The position numbers and the translations under genes were made by a program. The notes beneath the pieces were generated by a model. The model searched no databases, was not told the DNA's origin, and saw nothing but the letters and a program-made list of their open reading frames with translations. Source: Mesorhizobium sp. LMG 17147 (GTDB taxonomy: Bacteria; Pseudomonadota; Alphaproteobacteria; Rhizobiales; Rhizobiaceae). From it: DNA of 64,000 nucleotides. Of this stretch, positions 47,819 to 55,024 are shown piece after piece. Position 1 is the stretch's first letter. Each line of letters begins with the position of its first letter. The DNA lies in contig NZ_JANCTC010000004.1 in assembly GCF_024297145.1 (NCBI RefSeq), positions 248,001 to 312,000 on the forward strand. Direction: 5' to 3'.

Positions 47819-49125
47819 CAGGCCTCTCCAAACACTCGGCTAAAGATCGTATCGACGTGCTTGGTATGATAGCCCAAGTCGAATTTCTCGCGGATCTCGG
47901 CCTCGGGCAAGGCTGCGACAACGTCCTTGTCGGCCAAAAGTTCCTCAAGAAAATCAGCGCCTTGCTCCCACACCTTCATGGCGTTGCGCTGCACCAGCCC
48001 GTAGGCGTCCTCGCGCGAAACGCCAGCTTGCGTCAGCGCCAGCAGCACGCGCTGCGAATGCACAAGGCCACGGAATTTGTTCATGTTCTTCAGCATGTTG
48101 TCGGGGTAGACGAGCAGTTTGTCGACAACGCTGGTCAGCCGTGAGAGCGCGAAATCGAGCGTCACCGTCGCGTCGGGCCCGATCATGCGCTCGACGGAGG
48201 AATGCGAGATGTCGCGCTCGTGCCACAGCGCCACATTCTCCATTGCCGGCAATGCGAACGAGCGCACCATGCGGGCAAGGCCGGTTAGGTTCTCGGTCAG
48301 CACCGGGTTGCGCTTGTGCGGCATCGCCGACGAACCCTTCTGGCCGGGTGAAAAGTACTCTTCTGCTTCGAGTACCTCTGTGCGTTGCAGATGGCGCACC
48401 TCGATCGCCAGCCGCTCGATCGACGAGGCGATCACGCCGAGCGTGGCGAAGAACATCGCGTGGCGGTCGCGCGGGATCACCTGCGTCGACACCGGCTCCG
48501 GCTTCAGTCCGAGTTTCTTGGCCACGTATTCTTCGACATATGGGTCGATATTGGCAAAGGTGCCGACCGCACCGGAGATGGCGCAGGTGGCGATGTCCTC
48601 GCGTGCGTGCACCAGCCTCTCGCGGCAACGCGAGAATTCGGCATAGGCCTGCGCCAGCTTGACGCCGAAGGTGGTCGGCTCGGCATGGATGCCATGGCTG
48701 CGGCCGATTGTGATCGTGTCCTTGTGCTCGAAGGCGCGGCGCTTGAGCGCCGCAAGCAGCCCGTCAATGTCGGCCAGCAGGATGTCGCTGGCACGGGTGA
48801 GCTGCACGGCAAAACAGGTATCGAGAACGTCGGAGGATGTCATGCCCTGGTGGATGAAGCGGGCATCCGGCCCGACGAATTCGGCAAGATGGGTGAGAAA
48901 GGCGATGACGTCATGCTTGGTGACGCGCTCGATCTCGTCGATGGCTTCGACATCGAATTTCGCCGCCCCGCCTTTCTCCCAGATGGTCTTGGCGGCCTGC
49001 TTCGGGATAACGCCGAGCTCGGCCAATGCGTCGCAGGCGTAGGCCTCGATCTCGAACCAGATGCGGAACCGGGTTTCGGGCGACCAGATGGCCACCATTT
49101 CCGGCCGGGAGTAGCGAGGGATCAT
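47818..49125 (-). CDS. purB: Adenylosuccinate lyase PurB
   Basis: 435 aa from the ATG at 49125 (MIPRYSRPEMVAIWSPETRF). Cleaves SAICAR and adenylosuccinate in purine synthesis. HDVIAFLTHLAEFVGPDARF near 70, IHQGMTSSDVLDT near 90, GRSHGIHAEPTTFG near 135 (catalytic His) and the fumarase-superfamily signature GSSAMPHKRNPVLTEN near 262. Leads directly into the RBBP9 copy 2 gene. Confidence 0.97.
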   Translation of the reverse strand: MIPRYSRPEMVAIWSPETRFRIWFEIEAYACDALAELGVIPKQAAKTIWEKGGAAKFDVEAIDEIERVTKHDVIAFLTHLAEFVGPDARFIHQGMTSSDVLDTCFAVQLTRASDILLADIDGLLAALKRRAFEHKDTITIGRSHGIHAEPTTFGVKLAQAYAEFSRCRERLVHAREDIATCAISGAVGTFANIDPYVEEYVAKKLGLKPEPVSTQVIPRDRHAMFFATLGVIASSIERLAIEVRHLQRTEVLEAEEYFSPGQKGSSAMPHKRNPVLTENLTGLARMVRSFALPAMENVALWHERDISHSSVERMIGPDATVTLDFALSRLTSVVDKLLVYPDNMLKNMNKFRGLVHSQRVLLALTQAGVSREDAYGLVQRNAMKVWEQGADFLEELLADKDVVAALPEAEIREKFDLGYHTKHVDTIFSRVFGEA

Positions 49126-49145
49126 CAGTCGGTCCTGACTTGCGA

Positions 49146-49186
49146 GAGCATTTGCCCGCGTCCTAACAGAGGCAGGCAAAATGCTC
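49146..49186 (-). terminator. Hairpin at the end of the 171-aa membrane gene
   Basis: GAGCATTTGCCCGC (49146-49159) is nearly complementary to GCAGGCAAAATGCTC (49172-49186), with one mismatch and one bulge. The right arm overlaps the stop codon of the minus-strand gene at 49185. Read on the minus strand it could slow transcription before purB, but it lacks a T-run. The sequence also resembles common rhizobial palindromes. Confidence 0.4.
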
Positions 49187-49700
49187 AACGTTGCTGGCGC
49201 GCAAACCAGACACTGGCGACAGCGAGCGCAATGAAACCGAGCGGAAAATACAGCCGGATGCCAAGGACGACGAACTGGTAGAGTGCCGTCAACATCGTGA
49301 ACACGAACTGGAAAACCCAGGTGATGGTGAACGCGGGCGCATGCCATTGGACATAGTAGGAGCGGTATTGCAGCCCAAAGAGGCCGCCGGTGACGACAAT
49401 CGTCGCTGCGAGAAGGCAGACGAAGGCGGCGGCGAGGGCGATCTCCCAGTGGCGTCCGAGCGAGACGAGCCGCGCCAGGAACAGCCCAATCGGGAAAGCG
49501 AGCGCACCGCCGGCTGCATAAAGCAGCGAGACGAAGCGGATCTTTGCCGGGGTCTCCCAATCGTACTGCAGCAGATTGAGCAGCGCGCTGGCGCCCATCG
49601 CCATGGCCCACAGCAAGGCACCGGCAAATGCCGTGCGCAGCGACGGCAGAGCGCGGCGGAGACGATACAGGGCGCGATAGCGCATGGCGGGGAACGTCAC
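49185..49700 (-). CDS. Four-helix inner-membrane protein, unknown
   Basis: 171 aa from GTG at 49700 (an ATG follows at 49685). Four hydrophobic segments: residues ~22-42, 58-78, 88-110 and 125-160 (FQFVFTMLTALYQFVVLGIR). No family recognised. The GTGA overlap with the stop of the DUF2259 gene indicates translational coupling, so the two products may work together at the inner membrane and periplasm. Confidence 0.75.
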   Translation of the reverse strand: MTFPAMRYRALYRLRRALPSLRTAFAGALLWAMAMGASALLNLLQYDWETPAKIRFVSLLYAAGGALAFPIGLFLARLVSLGRHWEIALAAAFVCLLAATIVVTGGLFGLQYRSYYVQWHAPAFTITWVFQFVFTMLTALYQFVVLGIRLYFPLGFIALAVASVWFARQQR

Positions 49701-50422
49701 AGGCGACCGGTTACCGCGATCCAGCGATAGTCCGGCCCCTCGAACCCGTATTGGCGCACTGCGATCAGCACGGCATAGGCGCTGAGGCTATCCAGTGAAA
49801 ATGTCTGAACCGCGCCGATCTGGTAGCCATTCGGACAGCCTCTGCTTTGCGGGATCGATTTGTCCTCGTGAATAATGCTCGTCTGACCGCCGTCCTTCGC
49901 CTCGATGCGCAGCAGGCGAAAGCCATTGATCTCGCCCTGGCTCTGGCAGCGCTCGGTGTCATTCATGCCGATCTGGTCGAGCCGGAATTCGAGCGGCTCG
50001 TCGACCGGCGAAAAGATCGGGCGCGGATTGACCACCATGCGGAAGGGATCGGCAGAAAGCTCGGTCACCGGGTTGAAGCCGGCGGTGATGCCGCGATTTG
50101 CCTTCAGTTCCGCCTGACTGACGATCGCTTCGCCCTTTTGCCGGGCCTGCAGCCGCGCCGCGTCCACCGCGGCATTCTCGTCGTCGAGCCGGACACGGAT
50201 CGGCGAGCCCTTCAGGAAACTGTCGTCGGCCGTGTCGATATAATAGCGGTTTGCATAGGGAAATCCCGATCCGTCCTGGACGCCGTATTCCTCGAAGGCA
50301 AAGACCCCGCCATCGCGGCTGAAGCCGAGGATCTCAAGCTCGGCGACATCGCCTGCGTGGGCGGCGGCCAAAGTTGCAAGCTGGGCAAGCAGGCAGACGG
50401 CAAACAGAGCAAGATTTCGCAT
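49697..50422 (-). CDS. DUF2259 secreted protein
   Basis: 241 aa from the ATG at 50422 (MRNLALFAVCLLAQLATLAA); an ATG at 50434 is also in frame. Signal peptide ends near AHA. The mature part begins VAELEILGFSRDGGVFAFEE, the DUF2259 signature (predicted periplasmic, beta-rich), with one Cys in NDTERCQSQGE and one in SRGCPNGYQIG. Function unknown. Coupled to the downstream membrane gene. Confidence 0.82.
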   Translation of the reverse strand: MRNLALFAVCLLAQLATLAAAHAGDVAELEILGFSRDGGVFAFEEYGVQDGSGFPYANRYYIDTADDSFLKGSPIRVRLDDENAAVDAARLQARQKGEAIVSQAELKANRGITAGFNPVTELSADPFRMVVNPRPIFSPVDEPLEFRLDQIGMNDTERCQSQGEINGFRLLRIEAKDGGQTSIIHEDKSIPQSRGCPNGYQIGAVQTFSLDSLSAYAVLIAVRQYGFEGPDYRWIAVTGRL

Positions 50423-50555
50423 GGGGAATTCCATTCAGGCGGTCGACGCCGTTAAATTCCTATCACGATGCCGTCAAAAGATCGTGCTGACTGAAACACA
50501 AAGTCGATGCATCCAATCCGGCTGTCGTTTGTTATTGTCGGCAGCTTCACCGCAT

Positions 50556-50593
50556 CGTGCCTTCCGAAAATCAGGATCGATTCGGAAGGCACG
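50556..50593. repeat. Hairpin of a frequent rhizobial intergenic element
   Basis: CGTGCCTTCCGAA (50556-50568) and TTCGGAAGGCACG (50581-50593) are perfect 13-bp arms with a 12-base loop. They are followed by CATTGAGTCAAAATGTTTAG and AGCGTCCTTTGCGCG, a pair of motifs I recognise as very common between Mesorhizobium genes. It lies between the divergent DUF2259 and DUF2171 genes. The repeat status is recalled, not shown within this window. Confidence 0.55.
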
Positions 50594-50667
50594 GCACATT
50601 GAGTCAAAATGTTTAGAGCGTCCTTTGCGCGTTCAAAAGGGCGCGCGGCGCTATAAGGGAGACCCCC

Positions 50668-50922
50668 ATGACAGATGCAGCCAAGATTCGCGAACGTATG
50701 GAAGTGATCGGCGCCGACGGGGTCCATGTCGGTACTGTCGACAAGGTTGACGGAGATCGCATCAAGCTGACCAAGCGCGACAGCGGTGAGGGCGCTCACA
50801 GGGGTCATCACCACTTCATTCCTCTCAGCCTTGTCGCCGAGGTCGAGGGCCAAAAGGTGCGGCTGTCGGCAAACTCCGACGTTGCGGTCACGTTCGAGGA
50901 AGAAAAATCCGACCCCACTTGA
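50668..50922 (+). CDS. DUF2171 protein
   Basis: 84 aa. IRERMEVIGADGVHVGTVDK near the start, VDGDRIKLTKRDSG, and HHHFIPLSLVAEVEGQKVRL form the DUF2171 domain, a small PRC-barrel-like beta protein. The function is unknown; the family is often found in stress-related rhizobial genes. GGGAGA precedes the ATG. Confidence 0.85.
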   Translation: MTDAAKIRERMEVIGADGVHVGTVDKVDGDRIKLTKRDSGEGAHRGHHHFIPLSLVAEVEGQKVRLSANSDVAVTFEEEKSDPT

Positions 50923-50967
50923 TCATAAGTCCAGTCCGGTTACGGCAAATCCGAATAAGCGGCGCGG

Positions 50968-52005
50968 TCAGCGCGACGACCAGACCGGGAACAGATCGCC
51001 CTCGGCCGGCGTCGCGGCAAAGACGCCGCGGCTGATGGCGCGCGCCATCGTGGCGCCGGCCGCGGCGTAGAGATCGATCGCATCGTTGGGCCTGAGCTCG
51101 ATGCCGCTCTTGCCTGTTGCCAGCGCGAAGACCAGATCGCCGTCTGCGGGCGTGTGCGTCGGCCAAATGGCCCGGACAAAGCCGTCATGCGCTGATATCG
51201 CCAGGCGTTTGGCGGCGGCCTTGGTGAGTACCGCATCGGTGGCGATCACGGCGATGGTCGTGTTGGCGCCGGTTTCCGCCTGCTCTGCGGCATGCTTGTC
51301 ACGGAACTTCAGCAGGATCTTTCTGGCATCGTCAGGCATCGGGTGGGGAAAGCCTAAGCCGCCGAACTCGTCGCCGATCTCGAACGGCGCCGCCCAGAAA
51401 TGGCGGGTCCCGGCGACCGTCACCGAGCCCGTCGGGTTGACAGCGGCGAGCGCGCCGATGGTGACGCCGCTGTCCAGCACTGTCGAGGCCGAGCCGAGCC
51501 CGCCCTTCAAGCCGGAGCTCAAAGCCCCGCTACCTGCGCCGGCAGTGCCGAGCGCAAAGTCGATCGCGGCGGCTTGCGCGGCTTCGTAGCCAAGGTCGCG
51601 GTAAGGCGGATACCGGCCCCAATCCTTGTCACCGCCATTGCGCAGGTCGAACAGGATCGCCGCCGGCACGATCGGCACCCGAAAGCCGCCGACCTCGACC
51701 CCGATGCCTCTTTCGCGCAAGGCCGCCTGCACCCCCGACGCGGCGTCAAGGCCAAAAGCCGAGCCGCCCGAAAGCACCACGGCATGGATGGCGTGGATCG
51801 AATTGTGCGGCTCGAGCAGGTCGGTTTCGCGGGTACCTGGCGCACCGCCCAGGATTTGCACGCCGGCCACGGCCGGTTCGTCGCAGATCACGGTGGTCAC
51901 GCCGGATTTCAGCTTCGCATTCGCCGCATTGCCGACACGCAGGCCGGCGACGTCGGTGATGAGATTGCGCGGACCCGTACGGAACATCCCCATGCTGGAC
52001 ATCAT
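50968..52005 (-). CDS. P1-family (DmpA-like) peptidase
   Basis: 345 aa. N-terminal-nucleophile aminopeptidase/amidase fold: LITDVAGLRVGNA near 15, LLEPHNSIHAIHAVVLSGGS with AFGLDAASGV near 65-95, and the region GLKGGLGSASTVLD near 170 where family members self-cleave before a nucleophile Ser or Thr. TNTTIAVIATDA-type strand near 250. DmpA relatives cleave small D- or beta-aminoacyl amides. The ATG at 52005 overlaps the stop of the substrate-binding-protein gene, so the two are coupled. Confidence 0.87.
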   Translation of the reverse strand: MMSSMGMFRTGPRNLITDVAGLRVGNAANAKLKSGVTTVICDEPAVAGVQILGGAPGTRETDLLEPHNSIHAIHAVVLSGGSAFGLDAASGVQAALRERGIGVEVGGFRVPIVPAAILFDLRNGGDKDWGRYPPYRDLGYEAAQAAAIDFALGTAGAGSGALSSGLKGGLGSASTVLDSGVTIGALAAVNPTGSVTVAGTRHFWAAPFEIGDEFGGLGFPHPMPDDARKILLKFRDKHAAEQAETGANTTIAVIATDAVLTKAAAKRLAISAHDGFVRAIWPTHTPADGDLVFALATGKSGIELRPNDAIDLYAAAGATMARAISRGVFAATPAEGDLFPVWSSR

Positions 52006-53075
52006 TGGCTCTCCGCCGGCACGAAACGGCCGCCGTCGAAACGGTAGGCTCGATAAGGATTTTGCGTCAGGTCACCTTTTTCGTCAAAGCGGATCGGTCC
52101 GATCGCCGTGGTGAAGTCATGCGCGGTCAGCACGTTGGCCAGTCTCTCGCCTGAGCTTTGCGTCAATGCCGAAGCCGACTTGGCGATCTCGACCGCGGCA
52201 TAGGCGGGCAGCGTGTAACCTTCCGGCACGATGTTTTGTCCGGCAAAGCTCTGCAGCACCTTGGGGTCGGCGACATCGGCCCATTCGGGCGGCGCGATCA
52301 TCAGCGTGCCGACGGCATAAGGCACGTCGCCGAGCGGCGCGCGCAACGCTTCGCCGCCGGCAAACACCATGCCGGTATTTAGCTGGCCAGCATCCCGGCC
52401 CATAATGGCGACATCATCGCCGTCGCCGCCGGCAAAGACATGCGTTGCGCCGGCTTTCTTAAGTCGGCCGATCAGGCCGATCTGGTTGTCGAGTTGCGGC
52501 CGGAACGTGTCGACGAACACCGGCTTCAGAGCCGCTTGCTCGGCGGCTGCCCGAAACGTCTCGGCCATTTCGCGGCCATAGATCGTGCCGTCGTCGACGA
52601 TGGCGAACAGCTCGGTCTGCCATAGGCGGGTGAGGATGGCAGCTACGGCATTGCGCTCGTCGTCGCCGCGCGGCCCGAGACGATAGATCGGCCATCCCGT
52701 CTTGGCGCGCCGGTCGGTCAGGCTTTCCGTGCGAACGCCGACTGTGATCACCGGTATGCCGGCATCCTTGAGGATCGGCAGAGCCGCCTCGATTGCGTCG
52801 GTGCACAAAAACCCGATGACGACGTTAACCTTGGCCGCGGTGAACTCCCGCGCGGCGGCGGCGCCACCATCGGCCGTGCAGGCGTCATCGATCGTCGTGA
52901 TTTCGGCGTCGTTCGCTTCAGCCGCCATTGTCGCGCCTGCCTCGATCTGTTTGCCTAGGATCGCCGACGGCCCCGACAATGGTGCCGCGACGCCGACCAG
53001 CAGCGTCTCGGCGCTCGCACTACCGGCGACCGAGAGCCAGGCCAGCACCGCTATTGTGGTTGTCCAAGGTCGCAT
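52002..53075 (-). CDS. Branched-chain amino acid-type ABC substrate-binding protein
   Basis: 357 aa from the ATG at 53075 (MRPWTTTIAVLAWLSVAGSA), with a signal peptide ending near ASA-E. Type I periplasmic binding fold: LLVGVAAPLSGPSAILGKQI near 25, VNVVIGFLCTDAIEAALPIL near 85 and HVFAGGDGDDVAIMGRDAG near 210. Livk-like receptors bind amino acids, amides or aromatic acids. No permease or ATPase genes are adjacent. Its stop overlaps the peptidase start by 4 bp. Confidence 0.87.
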   Translation of the reverse strand: MRPWTTTIAVLAWLSVAGSASAETLLVGVAAPLSGPSAILGKQIEAGATMAAEANDAEITTIDDACTADGGAAAAREFTAAKVNVVIGFLCTDAIEAALPILKDAGIPVITVGVRTESLTDRRAKTGWPIYRLGPRGDDERNAVAAILTRLWQTELFAIVDDGTIYGREMAETFRAAAEQAALKPVFVDTFRPQLDNQIGLIGRLKKAGATHVFAGGDGDDVAIMGRDAGQLNTGMVFAGGEALRAPLGDVPYAVGTLMIAPPEWADVADPKVLQSFAGQNIVPEGYTLPAYAAVEIAKSASALTQSSGERLANVLTAHDFTTAIGPIRFDEKGDLTQNPYRAYRFDGGRFVPAESQ

Positions 53076-53255
53076 GCGAGCGAAGAATTCCTCCGCGCCG
53101 GTCGCGTGTTCTGCCGGCGCCAATGCCGTCAAGACCTAAAGGCTGGCCAGCTTTGGCGCAACACGGGAATCCAGGATATACGTCAAGCACTTCGCTTGTG
53201 GGCTGCAATATCCCCCCATATATAACGGTTGGTTCTGACTAGTGGAAAATCATCG

Positions 53256-53750
53256 GTGCTGAAGAAGAATGACATCGGGCCGCAGGCCTACCGCGACGCG
53301 ATGGCCCATTTTGCCGGTCATGTGCATGTAGTCACCACCGATGGCCCCGCCGGCAGGCGCGGCGCGACGGTGATCGCGGCCTGCTCGGTGTCGGACACGC
53401 CGCCAACCATCCTGGTCTGCCTCAATCGCGAAAATCCCAAGAATGAGCCGTTCGTGGAAAACGGCAAATTTGCCCTGAATACGCTGGCTTCGGATCAGGA
53501 GCCGCTGTCGATCGGCTTTTCCGGCATGACCGGCCTGCCGGTCGAGGAGCGTTTCGCGTTGGCCGAATGGGATGTGATCTCGACTGGTGCGCCGACGCTG
53601 AAGGGCGCGCTCGCCGTCTTCGACTGCGAACTGATCGACTCCAAGGATCTGGCCACCCACCGTGTGCTTTTTGGCAAGGTTACAGGTTTGCGCATGGGCG
53701 ATAACTTGCGGCCGCTGATCTATCACAACCGCGGCTACCACGCTTTGTAG
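53256..53750 (+). CDS. Flavin reductase-like FMN-binding protein
   Basis: 164 aa from GTG at 53256 (GGA ten bases upstream; a TTG at 53229 is the longer option). Split-barrel flavin reductase domain: YRDAMAHFAGHVHVVTTDGP near 12, AACSVSDTPPTILVCLNREN near 42-60, FALNTLASDQEPLS near 75 and GKVTGLRMGD near 140. Supplies reduced FMN to two-component monooxygenases or other partners; no oxygenase gene is adjacent. Upstream of the coxD-like scrap and xdhC genes on the same strand. Confidence 0.88.
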   Translation: MLKKNDIGPQAYRDAMAHFAGHVHVVTTDGPAGRRGATVIAACSVSDTPPTILVCLNRENPKNEPFVENGKFALNTLASDQEPLSIGFSGMTGLPVEERFALAEWDVISTGAPTLKGALAVFDCELIDSKDLATHRVLFGKVTGLRMGDNLRPLIYHNRGYHAL

Positions 53751-53974
53751 AGGCTTTCAGATGGCCGCGCCCGCGGAGACAGAATGACCGAGTGGAAAAC
53801 CGCGTCCGGCGCCGCGGATGATCGACGAGACGCTCGATCTGTTGACCCGTGCGGATTATGTGGCGGACCGTCGCTGGCAACCGTGCTGTTTTTATGGGTT
53901 TGGTCGACCCGCGCCGGCGGATCGAGGCTGGCGTGAAGCGCGTCGCGTAACCACATGTCTCCCAAGGAGGAATC
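53751..53974. other. Gap holding a gene remnant before xdhC
   Basis: 224 bp between the flavin reductase and xdhC. No intact gene. It contains the coxD-like 5' scrap (53818-53894) and then a short open stretch, MGLVDPRRRIEAGVKRVA from 53894 to a stop, of unknown origin. The strong AAGGAGG site at the end belongs to xdhC. Confidence 0.5.
53818..53894 (+). pseudogene. 5' scrap of a CoxD/MoxR-type AAA+ ATPase gene
   Basis: From the ATG at 53818 the frame reads MIDETLDLLTRADYVADR, and one base later the next frame reads SLATVLFL (53871-53894). This is the highly conserved start of CoxD/MoxR-type AAA+ proteins, which would continue into the GRPLFLEGEAGVGKTE P-loop. The P-loop and everything after it are missing. 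The join needs a one-base deletion at 53871. coxD and coxE genes normally precede xdhC in such clusters, so this is probably a deletion scar. Confidence 0.6.
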
Positions 53975-54313
53975 ATGGAACGCAGCATCTATCTCGATGA
54001 GGCTCGCGACCCGCTAATCATCGCGGAGGGCTGGATGAAGGACGGCAAGGATGTCGCCATTGCCACCGTGGTCGAGACCTGGGGCTCCGCGCCGCGCCCG
54101 GTCGGCAGCCACCTGGTCATCGACGCCGAAGGCAATTTCCACGGCTCCGTCTCGGGCGGCTGCGTCGAAGGCGCCGTAGTCGCCGAGGCGGTCGAGGTTA
54201 TCGATAGCGGCAAGGCCAAAATGCTCGAATTCGGCGTCGCAGACGAGACCGCCTGGCAAGTCGGCCTGTCATGCGGCGGCCGCATCAAGGTCTATGTAGA
54301 AAGATTGGGTTGA
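53975..54313 (+). CDS. XdhC/CoxI N-domain protein
   Basis: 112 aa after a strong AAGGAGG site. ATVVETWGSAPRPVGSHLVI near 30 and GSVSGGCVEGAVVAEAVEV near 58 are the XdhC_CoxI domain; VGLSCGGRIKVYVER ends it. XdhC proteins bind molybdopterin cofactor and help insert the sulfurated form into xanthine or CO dehydrogenase-type enzymes. The usual C-terminal Rossmann half is encoded by the next gene, 6 bp downstream. Confidence 0.9.
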   Translation: MERSIYLDEARDPLIIAEGWMKDGKDVAIATVVETWGSAPRPVGSHLVIDAEGNFHGSVSGGCVEGAVVAEAVEVIDSGKAKMLEFGVADETAWQVGLSCGGRIKVYVERLG

Positions 54314-54319
54314 TCTCGA

Positions 54320-55024
54320 ATGGATCCCTATGCGCTAAAGACACTCAACGCCGAACGCCGCGCCCGCCGCGCGGCAATCCTGGTCACCGATCTCGGCGAC
54401 GGCCGCGACCGTGTCGTGCGCGAGGGAGACCGGGTAGCCGGCGAACTCGGGGCGGCCGTCGCCAAGGCTTTTCGCACGGGCAATTCCGGTTCGGTCGAAG
54501 CTGAGGGGCGCACGTTCTTCCTCAACGCACATCTGCCGCAGCCGCGCCTGGTGGTGATCGGCGCCGTCCACATCAGCCAGGCGCTGGCACCGATGGCCAG
54601 GATCGCCGGCTATCCTGTCGAGATCATCGATCCGCGCACGGCCTTTGCCACGCCCGATCGTTTTCCCGATATCGCGCTGCATGCCGAATGGCCACAGGTT
54701 GTGCTGACGCGTCAGCCGCTCGATAACTATACGGCGCTGGCTGCTCTCACCCACGATCCGAAGATCGACGATTTCGCGTTGAAGGCGGCGCTCGACGCCG
54801 ACTGCTTTTATGTCGGCGCGCTCGGCAGCCGCAAGACCCACGCCAAACGTGTGGAACGCCTGCTGGCTTCGGGGGCGACAGCCGACCAGATCGCCCGCAT
54901 TCATGCCCCGATCGGCCTCGACATTGGAGCTGCCAGCCCGGCCGAGATAGCCGTCGCGGTGTTGGCGCAAGCGATCCATGCCTTTCGCTCCCGCGGCCTC
55001 GAATCCAAAGGCGCAGTCGCGTGA
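54320..55024 (+). CDS. XdhC-family protein with Rossmann C-domain
   Basis: 234 aa. Residues ~1-70 are a degenerate XdhC N-part. From ~75 comes the XdhC_C Rossmann domain: LVVIGAVHISQALAPMARIA near 75, IIDPRTAFATPDRFPD near 98, FYVGALGSRKTHAKRVERLL near 155 and IGLDIGAASPAEIAVAVLAQ near 195. Together with the preceding gene it makes a complete two-part XdhC. It overlaps the next gene by 4 bp (GTGA). Confidence 0.9.
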   Translation: MDPYALKTLNAERRARRAAILVTDLGDGRDRVVREGDRVAGELGAAVAKAFRTGNSGSVEAEGRTFFLNAHLPQPRLVVIGAVHISQALAPMARIAGYPVEIIDPRTAFATPDRFPDIALHAEWPQVVLTRQPLDNYTALAALTHDPKIDDFALKAALDADCFYVGALGSRKTHAKRVERLLASGATADQIARIHAPIGLDIGAASPAEIAVAVLAQAIHAFRSRGLESKGAVA

